Notes: a model not told the origin generated them from the letters alone. 60,000 nt of DNA from Adiantum capillus-veneris (GCA_014529385.2 CM043953.1:115296049-115356048), one strand, 5' to 3'; positions 45,964 through 57,864 are shown, counted from the stretch's first letter. Program-made: numbers and translations.

Positions 45964-45977
45964 CCGTGGGGGCACCA
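45964..45977 (-). other. Putative primer binding site TGGTGCCCCCACGG
   Basis: On the minus strand it follows the LTR end (CTCA) after two bases and starts with TGG, as a site pairing with a tRNA CCA end must. It is identical in the plus-strand copy (58744-58757). I cannot name the tRNA. Confidence 0.6.
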
Positions 45978-46164
45978 AATGAGGGCTGGAATGCAGAGCC
46001 GTCAGGGAGTGGCCTCTACACCTCCTTGCCATTCCTCCTCAATGGAAATGGGGCAGAAAAAATCTGCCAAAACAATAGGAGGCACCACTTAGCTTGTGTG
46101 CAGCTGGACGCAAAAGAGTGAGTAGGTAACACACTATGCAATGGATCATATGGAATGCTTCTTG

Positions 46165-46166
46165 TC

Positions 46167-46219
<53 letters not shown>
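46165..46219. repeat. GA microsatellite
   Basis: Nearly uninterrupted GA repeat inside the 5' LTR. Confidence 0.95.
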
Positions 46220-46220
<1 letters not shown>

Positions 46221-46374
46221 AAATGAGAGAACACCACCAAACCCTTATTCTTTTTTTCATGAGAGAAAGAGAGAGAGCACTCTACCAAAACTCAAAGAAA
46301 ATATCACTCACCAATCCCCAAGACCATGAGAGAAGGAGAAAGTGAAACCATCTTGACCATTTGCATGACCTTGA

Positions 46375-46379
<5 letters not shown>

Positions 46380-46454
<75 letters not shown>

Positions 46455-46455
46455 T
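46380..46455. repeat. GA microsatellite, site equivalent to the LINE insertion
   Basis: Nearly pure GA run. In the 3' LTR the matching run is split by the LINE (33637-33660 and 38279-38292). Confidence 0.95.
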
Positions 46456-47794
46456 TATGGGGCTGCATTTTAGGTATTGTATACTTATTCCATCATGAGA
46501 GAGTGATGGAAAGAGAGTTTTAGGGCTAGGAGTTCATATACCACCAAGTGATAAGCAATACATCATGCACAATAAGGAAGAGTAAGAACCACGAGAGAGA
46601 TTTGTGGAAATATGTCATAAGGAAACCATATGACTATCAACACAAGAACATACTTACATAATAGAGGCTTAATGGTCAGCCATGGATGCTCCAAGTGTAG
46701 GCATGAAGCTCAAGCACCAAGGCGCAAGAGGTGGTGTATGTAGCATACCACTCTAGCAACTTGCTACCTTGCTGTCATGTGTGTCTTTTGTGTGTAGAAG
46801 AGGCATCTTTATATAGAAGAGGGGAAGCTTGATTAAGATGGGTTTAATTACTAATTGCAATTAACTTTTTCAAAGGTGATGGTGCAGTGACAATCACGCT
46901 TCCTCCCCACACACTTTGGTTTTTTGCATGATGGCTAAGCCTAAAAGATGCCTCTAGCCATGTGAGTGGCCACTCTAGCTAGAGGTCCAATGATGTGATT
47001 AGTGGGGTAGGATGATGTAAAAAGGTGAGAGAAAAGGGGTTTTTTACAAGGTCAAGTGAGAGAAAGTAGAGGGTGAAGTGGTTTTGTGTGTGTGGGAGCA
47101 GGGAAAACAAGGCAGGAAAAAACTGTCACTGTGAGATTTGCCAACTAGGTCCCACTATTTTGGACATATCTCCTTGCTCAAAGATCCAAAAAATAAAATA
47201 AAATTATGGGCAAAAAGGTGGGCTCACGAGCTACAACTTTCATGTGTATTCCTTTGACCAATTTGGTGTGGAGCTATGCGCTAAAAATTTAGCAAGAAAA
47301 TATGTATTTTCCCATAGCTCAAAGTATTTTTGGTGGACCATATGACCTTACCTTTCCTTATGCTTCCAAAAATGACTCATTGATGCCTTATGTAATCATG
47401 AGACATGCCCATGAATTTTCATGCAAGCCTCCAAGTGTAGATAATGTGAGAAATATGCACATAAAAGTTAATAAATAATATTGAATAAAGTATAGCAAAA
47501 TATAGAAAAAATAATTAGTGATGAGATAATAAATAGTAAAAATATTAGAAAAATAAGTAATAAAGTAGAAAGGGTCCCCTCAATTTATTGAGATAAATAT
47601 GATGGATTTTATTTCATTTTTATGAAGTATAAAATAGGAAAAACAAGCCAAGTCTTACTAGTAGGAAAAATATTGCTAGAGTAAATAAGATAGAAATGCT
47701 AGAGGTGGTTCATACATGAAAACCATTTGCCTTCTTTGAAGAGGATACACATGAAAAAAGACCGAGTGGGGGTGCATGCAAAAAACCACCATCA

Positions 47795-48075
47795 GTGCCT
47801 GGGATTTTAAGCCTATGTCTATGCACGGCCTTGAAATTGGCCCTATCCTCATGTTTGAAGCAATGCATGAGTAACACAGTGCTGTGCGAGATGTGGGTAT
47901 TGAACCGACCGTTCAATTGCTTTTGGCAATGAGGTTAGATATTTATGAAATAGAAAAGCTTGCAGTTGAGTTGCTCTCTCCTTGATTGCCAGTTTTGTAA
48001 CAGCCACTACCTTTGGAACCCATTTTTATTCCGTTTTCACTTAAGATATAGATTTTGATGTCTATTCTTGTGTTT
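47795..48075 (-). pseudogene. Double-protease element, ORF remnant after the second protease
   Basis: Minus-strand frame LNGRFNTHISHSTVLLMHC, then FKAVHRHRLKIPG, preceded by stops. It continues beyond the Tat-like insertion at 33272. I do not recognise it. Confidence 0.4.
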
Positions 48076-48890
48076 TCATGGGTTTCCATTGCATTTCATC
48101 GTTTCAGGCAACTTAGATTGATGTTTTGGCCGCCATTCATAGATAGAAGCTATTTTTTTGGTAGTTTTTTGCTTTGGTTGCCATTTCCATTCTGTTTTAA
48201 TCTCTGAAAGTCTCCAATTAGGTTTGGTTGTGGAGACTCTTGATTTTGGAAGCCATATATGTCTGGGGTTATTATTCATTACCGTTTTCTTGATCCAAAC
48301 TTGTTTAAGAGCCGTGTTTTGTGTTTTTGGCCGAATTTGTGATGTTTCTGTTTTGACTGGAATTATCGGCCGACCACAATGATCTAACTTTGCAAGCACA
48401 TTCATATATGTGTTTGTATTATGTGTGTATAGCAGGGCATTTTGTGACCATTCTAGTGCTGCATTGTACGTCTGCATCCATGGTACTCCTAAACACATTG
48501 CTTCACTGATGCAGTCATATTTTACTACAAGAAATTGATGCGGGCAAATATTTCCATCTATATTGATGTTTAGATTGACAAATCCCATGGTTGGCATTAC
48601 TGATTTATTTGCCCCAGCTATATTCCGTGTGCAATGCATCAGTGGTTCATTTGTGAGTAACTTGTATGTGGAATAGTTAACCACATTGACTCTTGCTCCT
48701 GTGTCGACCAATGCTTGTTGGTATCTGCCGTTTGGTAGTCTGACATTGATCCAGACATTGATTCCTATTAGCCATTGCTCATTGCTCTGAATTGAAGCTA
48801 GAGGAATTGGTATCATTTCTTCTGGCCGAGGTTTCCTTTGTTGATGAATTTTTTGCTTGCATTTAAGAACTCTAATTCTGTCTTCCTTCT
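48076..48890 (-). pseudogene. Second aspartic protease domain, after integrase
   Basis: A retropepsin-like domain: RYQQALVDTGARVNVVN (catalytic DTGA at 48694-48705), then IAGANKSVMPTMGFVNLNI as a flap-like stretch, then CLGVPWMQTYNAALEW, matching the ILGxxW region of Ty3 proteases. A basic tail (KPNWRLSEIKTEWKWQPK) follows, ending with a stop at 48076. It is in frame with the integrase C-terminus (49077-48895), split from it only by one TAG that fits CAG to TAG. The usual protease also exists upstream (DSGA at 53461-53472). This frame is open from about 48890 to 48076, longer than expected for neutral DNA in such a decayed element. Confidence 0.7.
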
Positions 48891-48894
48891 GTGC

Positions 48895-50420
48895 CTAAGC
48901 TTTTGTTTCTTCTACTTTATTTTTCCGCTTCTTTTTTGCAGGGATCTTTGCAATCATTTCCATGGTCAGTGGTAGATTATACTTCTTTAGTCTGCAGCCA
49001 CTAATCCAGTTAGGCATCTCCTCTCCCTCCAGTGTTGCAAGTTTGATGGCTCCACTAGATGATATATCATGAATCATATAGGGTCCATTACCTCGCTTTT
49101 TAAGCTTTCAGGAATGTTGCTTTAGGGTATACAGTAATACATAGTCCCCTGTTGCAAATTCCTTGCTGATAACATGTTGATCAAAAAATGACTTCATGTT
49201 TCGTTTTTGTGCATAGATTGAGGCAACTGCTCTCAATCTAGTTTCATATAGTTTTTCCAAGACTTCTAGTTGCTCTGACAGCTCATGTCCTGTCCATTCT
49301 AGGTCTTTAGCTACCCGAAGTGTAGCGATAAGAAATTATAGCAGTAAAATTGCTTGAATTCCATATACCATGTTGAATGGAGTCGTACCGATGGACGTTT
49401 TGAATGCTACTCTATAGGCCCATAAGGTTGAATGTAGCTTTTGGTCCCAGTCCTCTCGAATCACTGACAATTTTTGTGAGAATTTCCACGAGTATTTTGT
49501 TTGTGCTTTCGGCTTGGCCGTTAGCTTGTGGGTGATAGGGAGCTGATTTCCTATGAGTCACCATGAACTCATCTAGTAAAAATTCAATTACCTTGTTTAT
49601 AAAATGAGTCCCTCTGTCACTCACTATCTTAATTGGTAACCCGTATCTAGTGAATATATTCTCATACAAAAATTGTGCTGTCATAATTGCATCATTCTTT
49701 GATGTAGCCTTAGCTTCAACCCATTTGGTTAGGTAATCAATCACTACAATCGTGTATTGAGCATGTGTTTGGTATGCAGGGGCTGCTATGGGTCCTACAA
49801 AATCTATAGCCCACTTTGCAAATGCCCTTGCTCCCATCATTGGTCTCAATCGTATGTCATCCCGACCTCTAGGAGTTTTCATTCTTTGGCAGTCATCACA
49901 CCATTTCACGTACTCTTCAGCATCCATGAATAGTGTAGGCCACCATATGCTAGCAACTAGGATTGCTTTGGCCGTTTTATCAGCTGAGAAATGTCCTCCA
50001 GCTTGTCCGGAATGTGCTTTCTCTAAGATAGGAACATATTCCTCTTTTGTTGCACACATTCGCAATTGATTGTCCTTTCCTCTCTTATAGAGATTGTCTT
50101 CAATCAATACATAGTTTTCTGCCTCTTTAGTGATCATTTTGATCCTAGATTTGCTCATTTCTTCAGGCAGTATTCCATTAGTGAGGTAATCTACAATGTA
50201 GTTACTCCACTTTGGTGCTACACATATTCTAAATAGGGTAGCATGTTCTATTGGCATTTGGGAAGTGCAGATAATACATGATTTAATGTAGTTATGCACA
50301 CTTTGTTGCATTTTTTGCCAATATATCCCCATTCTCATCAATCTCTGATATGTCTGTGCATGTACATTGTGAATTCCGGTTGTCTACACATGAGATTGAC
50401 TAAGATATAAATCTTGTTCA
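48895..50420 (-). pseudogene. DP element integrase with an extra upstream H2C2 finger
   Basis: The core integrase has HSGQAGGHFSADKT and CDDCQ (H2C2 finger), AIDFVGPI, IVSDRGTHF and GQAESTNK, so the catalytic triad is intact. The C-terminus (GPYMIHDISSSGAIKLATLE, then a Lys-rich AKKKRKNK tail) is in another frame, and compensating shifts lie near 49400. Before the core, about 50380-50260 encodes a second finger: GIHNVHAQTYQ, GIYWQKM, then CIICTSQ, spaced H-x2-H-x27-C-x2-C. Between the fingers is the usual RNase H-integrase linker (IVDYLTNGILPEE, YVLIEDNLYKRG). Confidence 0.75.
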
Positions 50421-50559
50421 TGTAGTTCAATACAAAGACTAAGGATTTGATCCTTTCCCTGCTTGTATAGCCTTCCTACTAGTATTACCAATGATCTGGA
50501 TGCTTCAATTACTAATGGTTGCCTCGTTAAATACAAGGTCCAATTGTCAATAGAGGAAT

Positions 50560-51156
50560 TACATCCTCACTCCATCTTGGAATCATGTCTATATTGAAGA
50601 GATAAGCATCCAGCAGATCATCATTAATTCCTATAGGAGCCTTTCCATGCATCATTCTTGATAAGTGGTCAGCTCTTTGGTGGGTAGTCCCCTTTTTAAC
50701 TACCACACTGAAATGAAACTCGAGCAGTATGATAAACCATCGTACTATGCGTCATGTACTGCAAGGTTTGTTGACAAGATATAATAGCGCCTGGTGATCA
50801 ACGAAGAACACAAATTTATTTGAGAGTAGGTAATGTCTAAATTTTTTTACAGCCTAGATCATACCTAAACCTTCTCTTTCAGTGATCGTGTAATTCTCCT
50901 CAACACTATTTAATTGTCTACTGGAGTAACTAATTGGAAAATCCATGTTCTTTTCACCAGGTTGTGCTAGAATGCATCCTATAGCAAATGCAGAGGCATC
51001 TATGTGGATATGGAATATTTTATCCCAATCCGTAGCTTTTAGAATAGGAGTGGATATCAACCATTGTTTCAAGATCTTGAAAGCTTTTTTGCACTCATCC
51101 GTCCATTCGAATTTTGTGATTAAGGCGTATAGTGGCTTTGCAATTATAGCGTACAA
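50560..51156 (-). pseudogene. DP element RNase H
   Basis: KIFHIHIDASAFAIGCILAQ holds the first catalytic Asp. SYSSRQLNSVEENYTITERE holds the Glu. FFVDHQALLYL and QRADHLSRM hold the later residues. A stop follows GLGMI near 50854. No second RNase H is seen. Confidence 0.8.
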
Positions 51157-51174
51157 GTAGATAAATCTGCGATA

Positions 51175-52311
51175 TTATCCACAATGGCCCATAAAAGCCT
51201 GTACCTCTTTTACCCTTAATGGTTTAGGAAATTCAACTATCACAAGGTCTTCTCCATGTTTTTCGAAATATCGTTCTTGGACACTATATGCCCCAATATT
51301 TTGCCCTGTCTTACCATGAAGACACATTTTTTCAGGATTTAGGCAAATCCGATATGACTTCTCGAACACTTTTGTTAAGTGCTCTATATGTTCACTCCTA
51401 ACGAGAGAATGCACACATAAGTCATCCATATAAATCTCTAAGAATTGTCTTAGATATTCTTTGAATGCGTGACTCATGAGCCGCTAAAAAGTGGCCGGTG
51501 CATTGGTTAAGCCAAATGGCATTACCCTGTATGCAAAGATGCCCCATTCAGTTGCAAATGCAGTTTTATGTCAATCCTCTGGCTTAATTGCTAACTGATT
51601 ATAGCCTAAAAATCCATCTGAAACATTGTAGGATTCTTTACTTGCTACTCGTTCAATCACGTGATCAGTGATTGGCAAGGGATAATTATCTCTTATGGTT
51701 GCAGCGTTCACCTTCTTGAGATTGACACACACTCTTAACTTTCCATTCTTCTTAGAAACCACCACAATTGGTGATACTCAGTCAATGTGATCTATTTCAT
51801 AGATAAACTCTGCCTCCTTGAGTTTGTCTATCTCTTCCTTGATCTTCTTAGCAAATGTCTCATTGTAAGTATAAGGAAGTTGCTTGCTTGGTTTTGCATC
51901 ACTCTTAAAAGGTATGGTGTGTTGGCAAATGCTTGGATCCACCTCCTTAAGATCTTTATATGACCATGCAAACACATCTTTATACTGTTTTAGAGTATCT
52001 ATTAAAAGCTTCTCTTCTTCTTCTGTAAGATCAATAGCTATATATGCAGGCTTAGGCTCCTCACCTGGCTCAGTTAGATCTATCTTTTTGGCTTTTTCTG
52101 GACCATCATATGATGTTCTAGGTTCCCTGTAGCTTCTCATGGGCTGTTGCACTATGACCTTTCTGTCCTGTATGGTGTACTTCTTGTAATGGGACGGTAC
52201 ATCTATCTTGTCCGAGTTTGTATCTTCATCCATCTCCATTTCAGTTGTCCATAAATCTTTGAGGGTCTTCTTGAGTTTGTTGTACTCATAGTTTCTCTCT
52301 GCTTTTGTCAT
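51175..52311 (-). pseudogene. DP element reverse transcriptase
   Basis: The frame includes ESDAKPSKQLPYTYNE-type pre-RT sequence, [42 protein letters not shown] and the catalytic IYMDDLCVH (51421-51435), then an RNase H connection. Three TAG/TGA codons interrupt it (about 51778, 51568, 51486). The YMDD form differs from the FDD of the chromovirus and the FIDD of the Tat-like element in this window. Confidence 0.85.
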
Positions 52312-52578
52312 CCTAGACCTTATTTCCCAACCCTCATGCAGTTTGGTTTTGTCTCTTTCATGCTTGTTTTTCTTGTTGTTTTATCGTTGTTTTGCTTTAA
52401 TAAACTGGCCAGTGACTTTGTCTTTGACGCAGGCGTTAGATTTTACAAGCCTGAGATATCACGATCTATCACTGATAAGAGGCATGGGCTCATTTTTGTT
52501 CCTTTTTGTTTTCCTAGTTCTTTTGGATCTATATCGTTCTTGCCGATGAGGTTTTTGATTTGGAAAGTCATAAAACAC

Positions 52579-53394
52579 CTACGTCTTTATTACATATTTT
52601 TGCTCATTCTCGGATTCACTTAATCTCTCATCATCCGCATCTATCATTGGAGGATCATCATCCAACAATGGAAGATCCTCACTGAGTGAGTCCACAAACT
52701 CCTCTTCTTTTTGTTTTTCCACATCTATTACGGAGATTTCGTCAACTATTCGCTTACAATCAATCTCCCCTGTTGATTTTTCATATTCCTCGCTCTTAGA
52801 TCTTGACTCAAGGATAACACTAACCATTTGCAACGTTACTAGGGTATATCCTTCGTCATCAAAAAATTTTGTAGGTGTGAGCTCACTTACGCATACGTCC
52901 AATGTGGATAATATTTGAGTCCATCCAAATGGCTCAAATAGATTTTTTGGAAAAGGTTATCGAATGTATGCATCATCCTCTACTGACCTTTCCAACATGC
53001 ACTCTTCCTTGATCAAGTCTCCACACTCAGATGCTCCACACATCCAAGTATGTGCCTTTGCTTGTAACCAGGCAGGTACTTCTTTCCCATTGACTATAGT
53101 TGAGTCAAACTCCTGCACAGGTGTTTTGGCTACATCCCTATAGCTGTGATCTTTCATGTTTATTTTTGTTATCAGCTCCTTATGCCTTAAATAGATTTGG
53201 TCATAACCCCAATCTTGGATCATTTTGAGTTGACGCATAAATGGTTGTCCCAAAATAATGTCAAAGTTGTTAGTTTTCCCAAAATCTACTACAGCAAAAG
53301 TGTGTTTGTAGTCAATTCCACATGATGTTACAATCACTTGCTCTAGGATCCCGACCGGTTTCTCTACATACCCATCCGCAAGTTGTACTTTCAT
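52579..53394 (-). pseudogene. DP element, protease end and acidic linker to RT
   Basis: MKVQLADGYVEKPVGILEQV and FDIILGQPFMRQL are the second half of the first protease (ILG motif). A long acidic linker follows (SLSEDLPLLDDDPPMIDADD). Stops at about 52957 and 52579 are in frame. Confidence 0.7.
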
Positions 53395-53430
53395 TCTAGT
53401 TTTTTTGAGAGCTGGTTTGCCCCACTTCTC

Positions 53431-53667
53431 CTAGATCTGTTTTGTTGCAATGGCCACTCTTGCTCCACTATCTAGGATAGCTATTGTCTTTATTTCATTA
53501 TATTCCACATGCAAGGTTGTATTACCCTCCTTGCCTTCACAGTAATCTCCGACCTTGTTTATAGGTACGGGTTGTGCTTTCGGCTGATCTCCGGATTTCT
53601 TCTCTTCCATTACAGGGTTTGTTTGAAGTGGAGTTTTTATCCCCTTTGCTTCTAGATGTTTACCCAT
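53431..53667 (-). pseudogene. DP element first protease, catalytic half
   Basis: IKTIAILDSGARVAIATKQ carries the catalytic DSGA (53461-53472). A TAG at 53431 separates it from the rest of the protease in the same frame. Confidence 0.8.
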
Positions 53668-54978
53668 CTCTTCTTATAAATGGGGTCTAATTTTCGAGAG
53701 TTTCGACAGTGTTATGGTGCATGTTACTGGTGTTGAAAACATCTCTTGGAGGCTTTTTGTGTCAATCATTTTTGGAATAGCCCTCATCTAAGATGGAACT
53801 ATTCTCACCTCCAATTTGGCTTTGTGCTCGGCAATAAACAACGGCAAGCTCTCCAAGGATTGCGGTTTGCTCTCCATGGAAACCTCCGTTCCCGCATCAC
53901 CATACAAGGATTGTATGTCCCCTGGATAAACTTCATTGTCCAGGTGAATTTATGGAATTTGTGCAAACCATAAAGTTGCACTTCCGTCCTTCCAATTTCT
54001 AATGGTTTCCCATAATGACTATGGCCATGGTTCTTCCACTTCAGGAATTGGCATCATTACCATTGACTTAGTATCATCAGTGGTGTTTGGAACCATCCTA
54101 TGATCTAATGACAATATTGTATCTGGCCTGGGTCCATTCACTTGTTCAGATTCCTTGAATTTTAATTTTTCTCGCTCTTTATGAATCAGCACTTCTTGTT
54201 CAGGAGCTCTAACTGCATTAGGTTCCATTAATTCTTGTGCTGCTTCAATGAGCTTCTTGCACATCTCCAAACGCTTCGATTCAACTTTAGGTTGAGGGTA
54301 AGTTAACCATCTCTGCTCCAAGGTTTGGTTGGTTTTCAATCTAGCCTCGTATGCTTGTAATAGAGCATCTAAAGGCTCTAATACTTTGTCCACCAGAACT
54401 AATCCCCCTAAGGATGCTTTCCTCGGCTTGTTGTCATCAGTGACAATTTTGCTCTCTCGTTCTTGTTTCAACTGTTGCTTTGTTTCTTGCAGCTCTTCTT
54501 GTATTGCTGTTTGGTTTTTAACCCTCTTGGCTTTCATTTTGTCTCTTTTAGCCTTCTAGGATTTTCTTTGAGTTCTTACAGATAAACTTTTGTTTTTGTG
54601 GGCAAGGGTAGTTCAACATTGTATTCCAAGTGTTTGTTTTTCTCTATCTCCTTGGCTTGGGCCCTAGTTATCGCGTTGACTTGGACCACGGGTTCGGTTT
54701 CTAATCCGCTATTGGCGCTCGGTAACACTCCCACTATATTAACTGTTGCTTTTCCTTTGTTATCTATATTTCTTGAGCAATCAGGCAGTATATGTTTAAT
54801 GCCACATTTATCACAAAATCCAAATATTTTAACTCGTTTTCCCTTGTGTGGACAACTTCATTCCCAATGGTCTGGACTTCCACAATTAAAGCATGGTCCA
54901 GTTGGTGGAGGTGGTCCCATAGGTTGTCTTACCCTATTAGGATACCCTCTTGCTTTATAGTTTTGATTTGCTATGAAC
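53668..54978 (-). pseudogene. DP element Gag C-terminal region with two zinc knuckles and coiled coil
   Basis: CFNCGSPDHWExSC (54853-54893, CX2CX4HX4C with one stop) and CDKCGIKHILPDC (about 54786-54826) are tandem knuckles. Then a Lys/Glu/Gln-rich coiled coil (QEELQETKQQLKQERESK) and a hydrophilic linker run toward the protease. A stop lies near 54556. Confidence 0.65.
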
Positions 54979-54979
54979 A

Positions 54980-56206
54980 TCAGCATTCTCTCATCCACCA
55001 AGTATTGATCTTTCGAACGTCAACCCCCCATGTGTGGTAAGCTTCATACATTGGTGGTTCAAGTTCAGCTATGTAAGGTTCATTTGGCTCCTCATAATAT
55101 GTGATTAGAGGTGCAATGTTCATCACTTGCAGTGCTTCGTATGGCTGGTCATATCTGATCATAGCCCTATTCTCATGAGGTAAAGGAGGTTGTTGACCCA
55201 ACACAGGTTGAGGTCTGTCTGTTCCTACTACCACATTAGCATTAGTCTCGACTTGATATCTTGGGGTAGGTAGCTGTGGTGGTCCTGCTAGAGGGCCATA
55301 AGGCCTTTCCCTCACATAGTTTTTATTGTAAAAACACTCATCTGTGCCATGGTTGGTCCATTTTTTCTCTATGGCACACCACTTCAGCACTCTTCCTTGT
55401 ACCACAGGTGCTTTCGGCTATTGTGTACACCAAGGAGTTGGGTGATCTGCTCCACACATGTCACACTTCCGCATTTGTGGCTGTCTCATTGCAGGGTTTT
55501 GTCTCATGTGTTGCTGCATCCGCTTAGTTACTTCCTCTATCACCTGGTCTGCTGTTGGCATCGACTGAGCCTGAGCATCCTTCTTTGTCGAGGTCTTGCT
55601 TTTCACTGATGAAGCACCACTGGCTACTGAGGCGGCATCCTCGTTGACTTCTCCATAAACCTTGCAATTATCCATAAGATATAAGGCTTCCCTTGTAACC
55701 TGTTCAAATGTGCTACAGGCTTTCAAGTGAAGATCCTTCTTCAATGTTTCGTTGTTGAGTCCTTCAATGAAGAGCACAGATAATCTCTCGTTTTGTGGCA
55801 GCTCTTTCCCTTGACACCTTTTGATGTATTGTTTGAGCCTCAAGGAAGCTTTTTTTACTTTTTCGTTTTCCCTCTGTTTGAAAGCATATATTTGTGAGAC
55901 AATATTATGCTTTATGCCTCTTTTGGAGAATTCTTCAGTGAACTCTCGCAGTACGTTGTCTATGTTGGGAAAACTTTCTCGGTTTAGAGGTTGGAACCAT
56001 GTCAAGCCTATTCCTTCCAAGGTTAACCCAAATCCGTCATATTGTGTATGAAAATCTGTGATCTGCTTAGCTCTTAATACTTGCTTGAAGAGCGATACAT
56101 GAGCATAAGGATCGCCAGACCCACTATACTTCTTAGGCATGCACTTGGCTACCTGAGACGGTCTCATTTTCTTAGTGTCAGCCCACATTCTCGTTCTATC
56201 TGACAC
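54980..56206 (-). pseudogene. gag: DP element Gag core
   Basis: The gag core includes MPKKYSGSGDPYAHVSLFKQ, FGLTLEGIGLTWFQPL and LSVLFIEGLNNETLKKDL. After a Ser/Lys-rich stretch comes a first knuckle, CDMCGADHPTPWC (CX2CX3HX4C). A TAG at 55418 (CAG to TAG) is followed in frame by a proline-rich region to 54980. Gag forms the particle and packages RNA. Confidence 0.8.
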
Positions 56207-56402
56207 ATCCCTTCTTCTGTCCAGGCCCTCGTTATCGATCTACTGAAACTCTTCCCGATGATCGTGCATCCACATCCCTCTCACCATAGGACATCGGCTC
56301 TCTGGCATGACTATCTCTGCTATAGGTTCCACTTCCCAGGTGTGTGGTTACTATCACTTGAGATCCAAAAGATCCCATTGTTCTCACTTAAGGGTATAAA
56401 AA

Positions 56403-56807
56403 TTATCCCATTGACTTGGTTGGTTTAACTAGTGGCTCTAGTTTTGGAGGAGTAAAATAATAGTTTGGGAGAGGTCCCCCATAATACGTGTATCCATCTA
56501 ACTCCTTCGGTTCTACGTTCACATAAGTACGGTCATACTTGTCATCCATAATGAGATCCATTTTCTTGTTGTCCTCATATGTGAACAGATGGAGTCTCTT
56601 TTGATCTGTCAGCTCAATCACAAGGGGTTCTTCGCATCTATAATAAGTATTATGCTCCCCTCCATCGTACTTGTACAATCCCAGGAATGTGTTATCTGTG
56701 TTGACCCTGGTCATGTTGTTTATCCTTCAAAGTTTAAAGCTTGGTTTATTCAGAGCAGGTGGTGCCTCCTCCGGTTCAGCGTTTACCTTTTCTTTAGTGC
56801 CGGTCAT
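56403..56807 (-). pseudogene. DP element leader ORF upstream of gag
   Basis: It starts MTGTKEKVNAEPEEAPP, has a TGA after PSFKL, then continues in frame as RVNTDNTFLGLYKYDGG and YTYYGGPLPNYYFTPPK. It lies in a different frame from gag. It may be the Gag N-terminus after a frameshift, or a separate small ORF. Confidence 0.4.
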
Positions 56808-57856
56808 TCTCCATTTGTCTACGATGCTAGGATTATACACAAATAAGTACATAAATACTGGTCATCAAAGTGATGGTGGTTTTTTGCATGCACCCCCACT
56901 CAGTCTTTTTTCATGTGTATCCTCTCCAAAGGAGGCAAATGGTTTTCATGTATGAACCACCTCTAGCATTTCTATCTTATTTACTCTAGCAATATTTTTC
57001 CTACTAGTAAGACTTGGCTTGTTTTTCCTATTTTATCCTTCATAAAAATGAAATAAAATCCATCATATTTATCTCAATAAATTGAGGGGACCCTTTCTAC
57101 TTTATTACTTATTTTTCTAATATTTTTACTATTTATTATCTCATCACTAATAATTTTTTCTATATTTTGCTATACTTTATTCACTATTATCTATTATCTT
57201 TTATGTGCATATTTCTTACATTATCTACACTTGGAGGCTTGCATGGAAATTGATGAGCATGTCTCATGCTTACATAAGGCATCAAGAGTCATTTTTGGAA
57301 GCATAAGGAAAGGTAAGGTCATATGGTCCACCAAAAAGACTTTGAGCTATAAGAAAATACATATTGTTTTGCTCAATTTTTAGTGCATAGCTCCACACCG
57401 AATTGGTCAAAGTGATACACATGAAACTTGTAGCTTGTGAGCCCACCTTTTTGCCCATAATTTCATATTTTTTTTTGGAGCTCTAAGCAAGGAGCTATGT
57501 CCAAAATGGTGGGACCCAATTGGCAGCTCATAGTGACAGTTTTTTCCTGCTTTGTTTTTCCTGCTCCCACACACACAAAACCACTTTACCCTCTACTTTT
57601 TCTCACTTAACCTTGTAAAAAACCTCCTTTCTCTCACCGTTTTACATCATCATACCCTACATATCACATCATTGGACCTCTAGCTAGTGTGGCCACTCAC
57701 ATGGATGAAGGCATCTTTTAGGCCTAGTCACCACTTGGCCATCATGCAAAAAACCAAAGTGGTGGGGAGGAAGCATGATCGTCACTACACCATCACCTTT
57801 GAAAAAGTTAATTGCAAATAGCAATTAGCCGCATGTTAATCAAGCTTCCCCTCTCC

Positions 57857-57864
57857 TATATAAA
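57857..57864 (+). promoter_or_regulatory. TATA box of Tat-like LTR
   Basis: TATATAAA lies within CCTCTCCTATATAAAGAGGCC and is conserved in all three LTRs of this family in the window. Confidence 0.65.

Larger units (their letters stand above)
33273..47794 (-). mobile_element. Tat-like Ty3/gypsy element with nested LINE, GTGC duplication
   Basis: Minus-strand element with a 5' LTR at 45980-47794, primer site, a pre-gag ORF, gag, protease, RT, two RNase H domains, integrase, purine tract and a 3' LTR split into 39798-38281 and 33658-33273 by a LINE. LTRs begin TGATGGTGG and end CTCA. A 4-bp duplication GTGC flanks it (33269-33272 and 47795-47798). The tandem RNase H layout is the hallmark of the plant Tat lineage. 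Frameshifts, and loss of an integrase catalytic residue, show it is dead. Without the LINE it is about 9.9 kb. Confidence 0.88.
45980..47794 (-). repeat. 5' LTR of Tat-like element (1815 bp)
   Basis: TGATGGTGG at 47794 to CTCA at 45980. The TATA box CTATATAAAG is on the minus strand (46807-46816). It contains two long GA/CT microsatellites (46165-46219 and 46380-46455). Confidence 0.88.
47795..56870 (-). mobile_element. Ty3/gypsy element with two proteases (DP element), LTRs not seen
   Basis: Minus-strand element: leader ORF, gag with three zinc knuckles, protease, RT, RNase H, extra H2C2 finger, integrase, second protease. Both ends are cut by Tat-like insertions at 47794 and 56871, so the 5' LTR is outside the window and the 3' part continues left of 33272. 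RT has YMDD, and there is no chromodomain. It is not a chromovirus; I cannot place it further. Most of pol shares one frame with scattered stops, many explained by C-to-T changes. Confidence 0.8.
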
